From: Pagrus major | Taxonomy: Eukaryota > Chordata > Actinopteri > Spariformes > Sparidae | Assembly (NCBI RefSeq): GCF_040436345.1 | Contig: NC_133220.1 | Span: 8,260,664-8,324,663 of the forward strand | Reading direction: 5' to 3' | Length of the DNA stretch: 64,000 bases | Program-made: the position numbers and the translations under genes | Part shown: positions 33,906 to 48,200 of the stretch, in pieces | Layout of the letters: each line of letters opens with the position of its first letter | How positions within the stretch are numbered: the first letter of the stretch is position 1 | Notes under the pieces: model-generated | The model's database searches: none | The model's input: the letters and a program-made list of their open reading frames with translations, nothing else | What the model was told of the DNA's origin: nothing

Positions 33906-35229
33906 TAAGTAATTTATTTAATGGTCTTCTGCAGTGAAGTTTTGCATTTGGAATATGAAACATTTGAATTTATTGGTTGATTTTTTTTAAAGGTGCTTTT
34001 CTGTTTCAATTTAATTTATTGTCCACGCTCACCTCTTGAAGTAGCTCGTTGTTGCTAACAAACAGTAGCCTGCTGAAGTGAGAGAGCCGAAGCTTCTGAT
34101 AATGTCTAAAAGTCGAAAAAATTGCAGTTTTTCCTAATTAAAGTAAAATATCATGTAGTTTTGTGGTAAACCGCTCAGTGAACTACATCGCTCGCTCAAC
34201 ACACGTCACCAACACCGACATGGCCAACTGATTAAGAGATAAGGGACTCTCTTAGCCCTAGCCTAGCTATCTAGCTAATTAAGCTATTGCTAGCTCCATT
34301 CAATAATGATATGAAAATGCTATCTTGCTGAATTATAATGTTTCCGGCTGACTTTAAAAAAAAAAAAATGAACTGAATTATACATACATGTTTTGCCAGA
34401 AGCTAAAGCTACATTACATCTCAATGATGTAGCATGAAATCATAACTTCAAATGAGATCAGCTTGGAGACACACAGGAAGTGAGACGGGCTCGTTTGCTT
34501 GTCTCCACCAGTATTCACACAGGAAATGACAACAAACTACTTGTGTTGTTTTGTTTCTGTGCTGCAGTGCATTCTGGGATGGACTCTGGACATAGAGGAC
34601 ATCTCAGAGCTGATCTGATGATGTGATCGGTGGATTCAGTCTAAATGAATTAACATGACAGTAACAGAGGAGATAACAGACAGAGAGACACAAGAACAAG
34701 CTGAACTTTCCATAATTACATTATTCCTGTATATACACTCAAACAAACCATTAGAGACACTTTTACATTACAGAGTAATCTGATCTATGTGAAACGCAGT
34801 ATAGGCCTAAATATATCCAGTATGTATCAGTCCAGCTTTAAAGTGCAGATCCTGAACGCAACACCTGCAACCTCTCATTTCAAAATTGTACACAGTCCCA
34901 CAGACATCAGCAGATATAAAAAAAAACATAATAATAAAACAAAAACAAAACAATATACATAAACAAGGCTCTACCACGACTTTAAACCACATCAGCTACA
35001 TCACTGTTCTGGACCAAACTAACTGAATAACTAAATAAATTGTATAAACAAATAAAATGACGTTAACGGTACAGAGGAGTGTGTGAAAACCTATAAATCA
35101 CAGAAGTTAAAGAAAATAAATACACAGAATAGAACTAAAGTAGTAAATAGTTGTAAGAGATGACAATAAAAACAGTTGAACAAAGGAACAACTACATTTG
35201 AGGTAAACAAGTAATGTCCTGAAGTCATT

Positions 35230-35409
35230 AAAGCAACATTATGTAGAAACTGACATTATGTACGAGTGTAACACCACTGTCAGACGAAATGTAGGCGCTA
35301 ACTAACTACAAACAAAACTCATTACGTCATATCTATGTGAGGTGTGAACTTGAAGTAAACATGTATGTGACGCTGTGATCCTCTCACTGAAGTGACATAA
35401 TGTTGCTTT
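35230..35409. mobile_element. 180-bp inverted-repeat element (MITE-like)
   Basis: AAAGCAACATTATGT at 35230-35244 is mirrored exactly by ACATAATGTTGCTTT at 35395-35409. The interior is non-coding. The ends resemble those of the TTAA-flanked element at 3129-3504 in layout but not sequence. Confidence 0.75.
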
Positions 35410-38400
35410 GAAAGAATGAACAGATCTGAGAGACGTGGATTAATTATTCCAGTCTGACGGTGGATTACATCTAAATGTCATCTAAAAAAAAAAGAGGGTT
35501 ATTTCCACCGAGGGTTTTCACATCACTCTGCTGTAAATTGCATATTGGTCCTGGTGGAGCATCATGCTGCTGTTGAACGGGCCTGAATGTGACTCCCTTT
35601 AATATCAGGTCTCTTTTTTCTAAACGTATTTATCCACGTTGAGTTTGCTTTCTGCAGGACTGCGACTGATAACAGCACATTTTGGTGCCTCTTCAAAAAC
35701 ACAATAATGTGTTTCAACCTGGATTTCTGGATGTGGTGCGTTTGTGTGTTTTCACGTTATAATGACCTGCAGGACGGGCTGAAGAGAATGTTGCACTTAT
35801 GTTGACAACAATCGTACTCTTTTCTATTTTTAATGAAAAAAATACTTATACATCCTCTTCTGGTCATGTACTACTTCCTCTTTCACTGCCAGCTGACATG
35901 TAGAGTTTCCTCTTCGAGTCTCCAGCATGTCGATGATGTGCACTTTCTGACAAAGTTCACATCAGGATGAACTCTCTGTCTTATCTTTGTGTCACTCACA
36001 AACTTATCTCATGTTACAACTTGTTATCCCTCTACTTGTTATCTTCTGTTGTTTGCATGTGGTCCTGGATACAAAAGTCTTTATTGAACACCAGATGGAA
36101 CGTTGGAGTGCAGCAGCAATAACCTCAGTCTGTGTGTTTGTGCGGCCATATATTCAAAGTACACGGGCTGTAAAATACACTGCATGTTTCATAAACGTTT
36201 TTCATTCATATGCGAAACAAATGTCACATACAGTATATTTACCTTACTGCATTTATCTATATTGGTAAATAATAATAGTACTAATAATAATCACAACAAC
36301 AACCAAACAGTTGAAATAGATAAAACCACATCACTACACGACTCTTCTCGTTTATCTTTCAATTTAATTTAATTCTCCAGCTTCCTGGTTGCAGCCTTTG
36401 TCATACACCAGCCAGTGCACATGATGGCAATCAGCCCAGGTAATGCGAACTGCATTAAACTGCATAAACTCTAAGTACTTGCAAGATAATGTTAACGAAG
36501 TTAGCTCACATATAGAGAAATGAAGGAGATAAAAATAGCAAAGAGCGAGTGAAAGAGTAAGCAATATATCGAGTAAAGAGAAAAAAATAAGTTATTTTTT
36601 TACCATCAGAATGACGGTTAAATAAAAAAATGCTTTATTTCATTCAACACTCCCTTTAATAATTTAACTAAAAATGTTATTTATGTTTTTACTCCACGGT
36701 TTCGGGCTCCACACTGTGAATGTTTCACGTGCGGTTGTGAACAGATGTGACAGATGTGACAGCAGCAGGTGAGTCTCAGAGTTTATTATCAGTTTTAACA
36801 GTAACATATGATCAATAATCTAGTGTAACAACAGAGTATGACTGAGTACTGAGAGAGCAATAACATCACCAGGTCCATCAGGTTAGTAGCAGACACATTT
36901 GTTAGTAAGAATATTGTTTGATGCATTTACATTGCAGATAAAGGTGCATTCCCCTCATGAAGTTTGATCACATTTCAGATTGAGACGGCAAAGTCACATT
37001 ATGTTCAGTCTGTTCAAGAGCGTATTAACAGTCGACTGCTGAAAAGTGTTACACTGAAAATAGAAAACCAAAACTTGAATTGAATATTGAACCCCTGAAG
37101 ATAAACAATAAGCAACAAGGATATTATAAAATGCAGAATAAACTGATATATCTATGTAGTTAAAAACATACTGTACGTACTGCGTTTACACATGAACATA
37201 AAACCTGTAAACCTGTAAAGTGGTTTCCTGTTTGTCACAAACTGGTTGTATTTAAGGCAGAAGGCAGCACAATCTGTTAAACACCTGAGTCAAACACAGA
37301 GCGCCCTCTACAGGAGCTCTGCTGTACTGCAGGAGGGCGGTTTAAAGGGACGGGTTGTATATTTTTGTCCTGACGTGAACTCTCATTGAGCTCAAACTGG
37401 AGACAAACAGAAGAAACGACTCTTCCAAAGTTTTTTTTTTCATCCCACAAAGTTCTGAAGCAACAGACACACACATATTTAACAGCCTGCTTGGTTTCTG
37501 GTTTTTCTGTGGTGCTGCTGTTTCAGACCTTTCTGTGAGCCCGGTCCTGTTCAGTCTTGTCTGGACTCTCAAGCGCACACATGATCGATGCAGCCAACTG
37601 AATTTGAAAAACATCAGAGAAATAAGAAAATCACTCGACCTCAGCAGGTCTCTTCATAACAGTGACTTGGACCAGATTAATAATCAACTTCTTAAATTAT
37701 TCTTGAAAAAAAAAAAATGTTTAGGCATCAAAGACCTTTTAAAGATTTTTGTTGAGGCTTAAAAGTTTTAAAAATGATTTTGGCTCATCGACAAATAAAA
37801 TCTTTCACAGATTTTGTGACCAACATTCTCGAGACCAGAACAGCCGTTCATCCATCCTTCCTTCCTTCCTTCTACCCAGAATGCCTTACAGACTATTAAC
37901 TGCCACAGTGAAACACAGAGAGGCTTTAATAACATCCATTAAAGTCTGTAGGACAGGAAATGGGAAACACTTAGAGTTTAGCTAATATTGACAATAACGT
38001 GTATTATAATGTAGTGTGATATCATTTCTTTGTAAAAAAAAAACAAAAACAGAGGTATATGAAGCATTCAGGAACAGTATTTCAACACTTTGGTGAGGAG
38101 GCTTGTTTGTCGTCATGGTACAGCTATATGTGACAAACATCAGGCGGATTATATAACCCTGCTCGTTTTGAACAGAAAACACGTACAGATATGTTTCTAC
38201 ACTGAATATATATATATATAAGGCTGTTGTGGTTATAGTTTCATTCTGCCTGTCCTGTAAGATTATACTGAACTGTAAAACAACAAGACTACAGGCCCGA
38301 GTCACACTAGAATTAAAAAGAGTAAGATTTTGTGAATAAATCTATTAAATTTAATGAAATTACTGCGATCGGTGGATTCAGTCAGCGGTGAATTAAATGT

Positions 38401-38469
38401 TTTTCATGTCTAATTCAACCTTTGACATTAGCCTACTGACCTCTGATGGAACGGAGAGCTGTACGGTTC

Positions 38470-38700
38470 TATAAAGGGCTATCTGACAATTATTTTCACA
38501 ATTAATTGATTAATTGTCTCGTCTGTAAAGTGTTAAAAAATCTTATCTTAGTGGCGTCTACAAAATGCTTTCATCTGAGAGGCTGGAACCTGCAAATGTT
38601 TGATATTTTTGCTTGAAAAATGTCTGAAACGATGAATCGATTATCAAAATGGTTGCAGATTAATTTTCTTTCAAATCGTTGCAGCTGTAGTTAAAAATGG
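38470..38700. repeat. Interspersed repeat related to the one at 4590
   Basis: TTATTTTCACAATTAATTGATTAATTGTCTC is followed by GAAACGATGAATCGATTATC (20 bases) and AATCGTTGCAGCTGTAG, giving inverted ends. First motif truncated in description: its core is ATTAATTGATTAAT. Confidence 0.5.
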
Positions 38701-39962
38701 AGAAAGCCATTGTAGCGAATATGCTAATACGCTTCAAGAATAAACTATGCAAATACTGCTTTGTTAGCGACAGAGCTAACTAGCTTGCTAACTGACGGTT
38801 AGCTGACAGATAGCTAATTGACGGCTAACAAGCTTCAGTTGCTCTTTATGGAATGAAATGATGTACGATCCTGAGAACAAAATGTCGGCGGGGAAAAACA
38901 GTCAAGAACAGAGAAAAATGGCTTCTAGACCCAGATATTTAGTGAAGCATGAATTTAATTTTGAAGCTTCTGGTGTGACCGGGCCTATAGTTTAAAATTA
39001 ATGCCTTTTTTCTTTCTTTTTAGCCTTCGTCTGTTTGTGGTTGAACCTCTTATATTAGCATTTTAAACACTGACGTGGTTTCTACCTTCAATATTCGGCT
39101 AAACCGCACAGAAGAACAGAACACAGGTAGGAACCAGGTGACAGGTCTCATCTGATTACACACATAAAATATTATCCAGCATATATCATATATTAACCTC
39201 GAATAAAAACCTTGTTTCTTTCTTTTTGATTTCTCTCTCATTAGTTAGATATTTTTTTCTCTATCTTCCACAGAATTCATGACAAGTTACAGCTGAAGCT
39301 GAGGTCAGATACCAGGAGGACACGCTCCTGGTTGTTCCTGAAACAGCAACATTTTGGATTTTGGATGTTTCCATGCAATATTAAGGATACCAAATGGCAC
39401 ATACTGGCACTGGATTTCAGTAAAAATGTAAGAGACAAATATCTTTGGTAAGTGGTCATGGCATCAGAGACGTGATGGCCGGAAGAGGTGTCCACGCTGA
39501 GACAATAATGGACTCTGAGGACGGAGACAGCAGGTCGGTTTAACCTTACAGTAGTTTTTCCTGTATATAAAAGGATAAAGTCTAAATTTGGACATCAAAA
39601 AGTCAGTTGTTGATGTCAAAGATTATAATCAAGATATAATTTAATTCTTGATATGACGGATAAATTCAATCAACGAGACTCCAGTTAAAGTCAATTATTT
39701 TCTCTAATTAGGAAACTGGTGGAGCATCACAGTGTCCTGACAGGATGTTAGTCTGAACTGAGGAGACAGTTCTGTAAACATAAACAAAGAAAGAAAAAAA
39801 AACAATACAGTCCCTCCAGGATCGTTAAGTTATGTTAATTAATCATTTGTGAAAACTGAACTAATCTGATTATTATTTCTGAAGTCTGATTGGCTACAAA
39901 ACATCTTCTCATTGGAGCATTTTTGTGGAAAAGTGATTGAGTGATTGTGAGTGTGTGTGTGT

Positions 39963-40747
39963 CTACAGGATGACACAGCAGCAGGTCGCAGGGTAATCGT
40001 CGGCGCTGACTTGGTTCTCGTTGCCGAAGACGTAGTAGACGTGAGAGTCGCCCTTCCACTTGTAGTTCACCTTAGTGATGGGGATCAACTCGACTTTCTG
40101 CCTCTGAGAGGAAGAGATATGGTGATGTTAAAGGAATGTTTTCTACATTTTGTGAAAAACACAATGTCACAATGTCCAAAGTTCACCAGCGCCTGTAAAG
40201 CTCAGCCTCAACTGACATTTCAACCACTTAAAGTGCAACTGTCTCGAAGATGTGACCTGAATGTCCAACATGTCAACATTTATCTCTTATTCTTAAATGT
40301 CTGTATTTACAGAAAGCACTCCTCCTGAATGCATTACATATTTTTATGACCAATATCTTATCTTCGCTGTCCTTGACCTACCTGCTGCAGGATCCTGGAG
40401 TTCTGGGCGTACTTGCTTTGGTGCTCCCTGACCAGGCGCTCAGAGGCCTGAGAGATGGCCGGGTTTGGGAACCCGATTAGCGGGTAGAGCTGAGAGGAGA
40501 CAGAAGGAAAGACTAAAACACAATACTGACAATGTATTTGACTATAACTACTGTCAGGGTTAGGATAAGCTTCAAGGAAATGAATGTAAGTGTATTTAAT
40601 GCGTACCAGGTACTGGCTGTTCTTGAACAGCTCCTTCCCGCTGACTGAGCTGAGATCACCGAGCTTCAGACCAGAGTTCTGCTCCACCACGTCGTCCTCC
40701 ACATTGTTAGTCCTAAACACACAGATGTAAACAAATATGAGCATGTT

Positions 40748-40793
<46 letters not shown>

Positions 40794-42128
40794 GACACAC
40801 AGACTAAACATACACACACAGAAAAATATGTATGTATTTTTATCAATTTAAATTCACATCATGCAGGTTTATCTTTTTGCCACCAGAGGGCACCAAAGCG
40901 TCACCAATCACTGACCACTAAATCCACTGGATCTACACACTCACTGTGTGGAGAAGCTCAACATGATTCAATGATCCATCAAATTAGTTTGATGTCATAA
41001 GTTTTGGTTTCTAGAAACATTTCAATCAGTTTAAGAACACTCTCAAGGTCCATCTTCAAAGACCACTGGGACATCTGCAAGAGACCTTCTCAGGGAACAC
41101 ACCTCAAAGGTTCCAGGAACATTTCTAAGAGCCACCAGAACATCTTCAAGGACCTCTGACATCCCCAATGACTTCACAGGGCCACCCTTGGGGACATATG
41201 GACGTGCCTTAAGGACCACTAATAATCTGCCAAGACCATTGAAACATCTCCCAGGACTCAGGGAACCTCGTTAAAGACCACTGGGACCTCCTCAATAACC
41301 TTCTCACGGGACTGGGAACTTCCTTAAGGGCTCCCAGAACCACTGGAATATCATTTACTCAGGGAACCTCCTAGGACCTCAGGAACACACCTAGATACAC
41401 CCCCAAAAGGTTTCAAGTGCCCTTTAAAATCTTATCAAGAACATCTCTGAGGACCTCTGGAACCACCAATGACCCCTAGTAGCTCTTTATGGCTCGATAT
41501 GAACTTCTTGAAGAACCACTCTAACACCTTCAAGGTCTCAGTGAATCCCCTGAAGAACATCTGTAAACCCTCAAAGAGCCCTGGAAACTTTTCAGTGCCC
41601 TCAAAAACTTCCTCAGTGACCTTTTGAACCAAAGCACTGACTCCTTGGAAGTCATTCAGAGACCCAGTGGAACATCATCAAGGACCAACATCAACCCCTT
41701 GAATCTCTTTGAGACCCCATAGATCTACCTTTAGAACATCTAAAATCTCTTCAAGGACCACTGCCATGTTTCCAAGGTCTCAGGCAATCTTCTCAATGAC
41801 CTCCAGACACTCAAGCTCTCTAAAAACTTACCATCTGAATCTTCCCTATCCTTCAAGGAAGCCATAGAACATTATCAAGGATTGTTGAAACCACTAAAAA
41901 CCACAAATTGATCTCTTACAGGCTCCACAGAACCTCTTCAAGGACCGCTGAAATTACTTCCAGGAGTCCAGGAACCTTTTCAAGGACCGGGAACAGTTCT
42001 AGTATTGGTACTCACCACTCCACTTTGAGATTGATGTAGGTCAGCAGTTGTTTTTTTCCTTCACAGGTTTCACACTCCTTCGATCCATGAGCATTACAGG
42101 CTGTACACCTACACACACAAACAGTCAG

Positions 42129-42207
<79 letters not shown>

Positions 42208-45200
42208 AGACATGTGACACTTGCCTCACATTCTTCAAAATCTACATAACGTTGGCTTGGTTTTCTCTTTTATTGTGAAAAACCTGAATAGTTTGACCCA
42301 TTCAGGCTTCCAAAATCTCTTGAAATAAGAAGAATCTGAAAAGAAGACGTCACTCGAGGACGTTGGACAAGTCAAAAAGGTTGTGAGTCGCTGCCCCCGC
42401 CCCCCTTCAGGACCTGTCTCTGCCTTTAGCATCACAGCGATTGCAGCGCTCATCGTTGTTGGTCCCGGAGCCGTGACACACCCAGCAGTCTTTCTACAAA
42501 GACACACACACACACCCCACATATTTCACTTTGTATCGTCAAACTTGTACTTTCTTAGATGCAGTTGCTGTGTTATGTAAACCACAATTATTATGTAGTT
42601 TATTATTACTGATTGATTAATCTCACCTCATATCCACTTCCATGGCATGTCTCACACTGCATCGTCCCTGTGGCGTGGCAGGTGTGGCACTCCTACACAC
42701 ACACACACACAGACACACACACACACAGTTAACACAGAGTTAAAAATAACTTTACTGTCTGTTGGAGCTACACTGACACACTGAAGGTGTCAGAATGCCG
42801 CACTTCAGAATCCTGGTTTCTGATTGGCTGACAGCCGTCTGTTAAATAGTTGAGGTCGACAGTTTGACTTCTGCTCGAAATCGGACCTCGAGGCAAATTT
42901 AACTGCAGGGAACCATGACAACAGGACTGACGCTACATATCATATGCTAGCAGCTAACTCACTCAGGACCCCGACGACTTCTACACAATCCTCTACCCTC
43001 AAAAACCCCAGTCACCTCCTCAAGGACTGCATGGAAGCTCTCCATGGAGTCCTAGAAACACCTCAAAGGAAACTGGTACCCTCGAGATGATCTTCCAGCA
43101 CCTCTGAAACCATCTCAAGGACCTCTTAAATAGCACTTCAACTTCCCACAGGACTTAAGGAACTTCTTCAAGGACCCTTGAAACCTGTTTAAGAACCTCT
43201 GGTAGATCTATAAGGCCTTGGCGAACCAAACATGAACATGGACCCTTATAACATATTTCATGACCCCAGGAATAATTTAAAAGACCCTTGTAACATCTTC
43301 AAGAATGTCTGAAACAATTTCCTGGACTCCTGGAACAACCTCAAGGATATCTAGAACACCACTGAGAACTTCTGGAACCTCTTCTATCATACTTCAAACC
43401 CTCTCAAGGACCACTGGAAAGCGAACGTCTTAAAGGAAATCTGGAACCTCTTTGATGACCTCTAAATGCACCAATGGTCCCTGGGAAACTTCTTTCTTCT
43501 CAAGGAACATTGTAACATCTTTCAGAGTCCATTGAACATTTTCAAGGAGTCACGCAACTTCCTTGAGGATCTGTTGAAGTTCTTTACGACCCCATTGAAT
43601 CAAATCAAGGAAAAGTACATCTCTTTCAAGACCTCAGGGACCCCTAAAAGATCTCCAAGAAGGTCTGGTATGGCTAAAAGATTGCTTTAAGGACCTATGG
43701 AACCTCTTCAAGCACCATTTTAACATTCTTAATGACTCCTTGAAAACCTCAAATACCCCCAAGGACTTCTTCAAGGACTTCTAGAACAACTTCAAGGACT
43801 TCTAAAACATCTTTGAGAACTTCTGAGGCCCCTCAAGGACCAATGAGAGCTCTTCAAATATCAGTGGACTCTCCTCAAGGACTCTCTGAACCTGAAACAG
43901 GACACATTGAATGTCCTCAAGGACCAGTGAGACCTCTTCAAAAGCCTGTAAAACCTCCTCAGTGAACCCTTGGGCCTTCCCAAGGATTACCAGAACATCC
44001 TCAGTGGCGTCTGGAACTTTCTCAAGGACCTTTCCAACTTCTTCAGGGACTCCGAGAATATTCAGGCTCTAAACTAAAGACTACAGAGAATCCTGCTCTC
44101 TGATTGGCTCTTAAACCGAGCATGGTTCAGATCAACTGTTTGACCAATGATCTACAAAGCACGTAACCATAGCAACAAGGCGTTGTTTGACAGGCAGACC
44201 TTGATGGAGGAGGTGTAGGGCACGCGGATCTCCTCCGTGTGACTGGTGAAGAGGCTGGGAGGCGTGGCCGGGATCTCCCAGGGACGGGGGGCGGTCTGGG
44301 TGTAGAAGTCAGGCGGCTCACCTGTCAGGAACACGAGAGAGAAACGTGACATCACCTGTCAGTCAAACACCTGTCAAAATTCACCTGAAGCCTGCTGCCA
44401 CGGTGGCTCTGAGCCTCCGGGTTCATAACAGAAAACCTGCATCACAAACTGGCGGTGTGACATTTGAAAAGACACGGCTGAACAACCAGAGAGGGCCTGA
44501 TGGAATACACTATCCAACTGCATTATGGGAAACGTAGGAACTAGTGTTTTTGGAGTTTGGTCAGTCTAAAAGTCAGGATATTTTGGACTCTGCTCTGTAG
44601 ATTTTGATCATTTTTTACTTCTAATTTGACTCTCACAAGTCCAGCTGGAGTAGGATGGTTTATCGTGACTAAGAATTGTTTCCATTGTTGGTGTGTTCAA
44701 GAACAACCGGTGATTGTTTAACAGACTGTCTCCCTTCAGGGCTTTACTATATATTGTATGTTTAACCCTCCTGAGTAAAACACTTGAAGTTATCCAGATG
44801 AATCAGTAATCCTTCTGTGACAACATGTTTCTGCTCTTGAATCTCTTGTACGTCTGTCTCCATCAGAACCCATTTTAGACCAACACAGTATATTTTGTCT
44901 GCTCTTCACTCCTTCAGACGGCTGGTAAGAGGTTCAGACTTGGTTTTTTGGGTTAAAGACCTCATGAAACAGGCAGTTTAACATCCTGAAAAACAGTGCT
45001 GACCTCGTGTTGTACCAGTGTGTGTAACCAAAGCTCCAACCCGTAAAGTCAACACACTGCCTGCTCTATTACATAAAAAAATCAGCCTTCCTTTCTCTCC
45101 ATAACTGATACAACCCATTTGTTTACATGAATTAAATAACATCAAGGAAGCAATGATAGCAAAGACTTAGTGGTGGCTCAGAATTAGGTTCGGATATGTC

Positions 45201-48200
45201 TGTGTTTGTGTACCTTCGTGAGGTTTGTGGGCCCACTCGGTTGACCTGGACTCAGTGAACGTCTCCAGACGGTACTACAGAACAAAACAAAAATAAAACA
45301 CACTTCAACAACAGGCACTACGAGTGCAGTGTAGTGAAAATAACAATATTATATTAAGAAAATAACAATAGAACCAGAAACTAGTAATAATTACAGCAAT
45401 TAAACAAAACTGAAGAATTTAATTCCCACTGAAGGAAGAACGTTTATAAATCGGACTCATTAGTAGAAAGATGCTCCAAACAGTCATTATTCAATACAAA
45501 TGCCTTGATTCTGATCGAACACTTCGCTGATCAATATGACTGATAGTCGAGGTAAATAAATGAACATAATTCAAACTCATAGTTCAGAACAAGTTGTACG
45601 TTTGAACACAATAAAAGTCGAGCTGCACTGGGAGATGTGTTAGCATGCATCAAGCTAACAGAGAGTGCTGTTTTTAGATGAGAACAGGATTTTTGAGGAT
45701 TTTTGAGGATTATTTCTGCGTAAACAAACGTTTTGTTTATGCAGAATGTAAACGAGCACGTCAGAGCCTGGATGATCATCTACTCACCCAGATGTTTATT
45801 CATAACAAAAACAACCGACGTCAGTTTGACCTCGGAGACTTTCAGTCTAACACAGATTTCCACACTGTTGATTCAGTGTGACTCACACTTCCAGAAAATA
45901 TCATTATCGCAACAAAAATCTGTGTAGCAATCGTAGAAAACAATGCTGCCTAAGAATCATGTTTTTAAGTTTCCTTCAGTATCAGACTGATCCAGTGGTA
46001 GTTGTCTGTACACATTAATGAGGACACGGCAAACTACAACTGCTGATCAACCTATTTACTAACTGACTCCAAAGGGAAAGCATTATGAGGAATGTAGATC
46101 CAGAAGAATAATGAGGTGGGGACGGGGTGGGCGTTGGTTTATAAACACTTGCTCGACACACACAGATGGATGGATTAAAATAAAAACATCTCTTTTCCAA
46201 CAGTGATCTGTTTCAGGCGTCAAGAAGCTTCAGTTCGAGACATTTCGAGCATTCTGGTTCGTTCACATGACGGTAACGTGAGAGTCATCAGAGTCACATA
46301 ATCAAAGTGTTTATAAACTGGTGCTGTGAGGTGATATCCTGCTGTCAGACTCTGATCTTCTTCTAACTGTCAGATCTGTGGGTCATCACGAGGCTGACGC
46401 TCACGCCACATGCCCCCTGGTATGTCCATATGATCTGTGCCTGTGTAAGTGATCTGGATCAGGACAAACTTTATTTAAGCCGGTGTAAATGCAGCCTTGA
46501 ATTCAGAATGTAATCAGATCCTGCAGGCCACATTGTAATCATGGTTCTCATGGTGATCAGATTAGTCCTGTTTACAGTTTGTCTTAAACAAAGAATAACA
46601 AAGCAATGAGACACTCGCAGCTCTGTGGGGTTATACTTAAACACAGCGGGTCCTTTTTTTAAAGCTAACACCAGCATGCTAACACGCTCGCAATGCGCCA
46701 TGTTTAGCAGTATGGTGTTTATAGTCACCATCTTAAGACAAGAGGAGAATAAGGGGAATGCCATTTGTTTTGACGATATTTAGGGTGAAGAGAAAGTTTT
46801 AGACAAATTGAAATCGATGATTGATGATGACGCAAGATGAAGAGTTAAGGGATCAACAAAGCTATTTCGAAATGTCATAGTAATCCATCAAATAGTCGAA
46901 TAAGTGGTAGACCAACTGACAAAGACACGCTGTTTGTCCGTGGAGCAGGGAAGAGACGGGCTGTTAATACGAAACTAAAACTTGCTACAGAAATCAGCAG
47001 ATTAATGAAAAAGTTGAGGAACTGATGGCAGAACAAAAGGCGAGAGAGAAGCTGGCTTTAATTTAGGAATTGGTGAACAGCTGTGTACCATTCGGGTTTG
47101 TGGGTACTCATGTTTAGAAGTGGTTTTTAGAGAGTAACTTAACCAGGAGTAAATCCTCTGTGATGTCGACCCCATTGGTTTGTGGACTACCGTTTTGAAG
47201 CCTCAAGTTTGGCATTATGGCCGCCACCGTCCTTCGGGGGGGGGGAGATCCTGGCTGGATCTGACTGAGATCTTGAGGACATGCTGTGGTAGCGACTTGT
47301 CAATCACAAGGTAGCCACATCCTAAAATAAACACTGCTTTATCATGTAGTTTACACCCAACCCAGGATCACACTAAATCATGTAGGGAGAAAAATTTACT
47401 CGACGCAGCCGGTCGTCTACGCGAATCTGTCATCAAGTTGCCAAATTACAAACATGCTCGGGTACATTTTCCAAATAAAAGGCACCAAAAGTACTTGGTT
47501 AGGTTTTGGAGAAGATGATGTTTCCCTTAAAATAACTATTTCTTCAAGACAATCACTAATGGCTGTTTGCCTCACACAGGACTCAAACCAAAGATGCTAC
47601 ATTAAACGTGAAGCGGGATCTAATTAATCTCTATGAAGGTTGCTCAGTGGCGTTTTAAAGCCAAAAAAGCTCAACTTCCAGGCTATAAAATGACTCAGAT
47701 CTTCCGTGATGTGGATCCCATAGAGACTTCCCCCGACCGAGCTGGCTTACTTCCGGTTTAGTGCCCATTAACAATTTTTATTGGACTGAATGACTTCAGT
47801 TATGAAAGTGAAATGATTCATTTCCCGGCGGCTGTGATGCTCAAAGACGAAGATGAAGGTGTAATTACACAGTTTGGCCACTATGAACACTGTCTTCAAA
47901 GCATGGCGCTCTTTCTGGCGGCTTGACTCGAACCCTGTTGGTTGTTCCAGTTATTAAAACCCACGAGACTGGGCTAAACTTGTGATTGTGACCATAAACT
48001 CATTAGGAAACTGTTTACTGAAGTCATAAATAAAGTGAGAAGTAGGGTCATTTTCTCATAAGCTTACATACAATTGGACTTTTTTGAAACCAGCGTCACT
48101 TTTGCCTCGGCTTCACTTTTAGGACCCTGAAGCTCGGTCCAGTCAATAAACTTTACAATCTCAATATATTGGAACCAATCAGCGATCTGTATCATATCAA

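Larger units (their letters stand above)
32831..39962. other. Intergenic region between the st3gal promoter and the SSUH2 3' end
   Basis: Contains the frameshifted LINE fragment (33.4-33.9 kb), a 180-bp inverted-repeat element (35.2 kb) and the 38.5-kb repeat. Tracts rich in TTAGC/GCTAA words occur at 34245-34300 and 38760-38830. Segments 36.6-38.4 and 38.9-39.9 kb hold nothing I can name. The SSUH2 3' UTR should occupy the sequence just below 39963. Confidence 0.55.
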
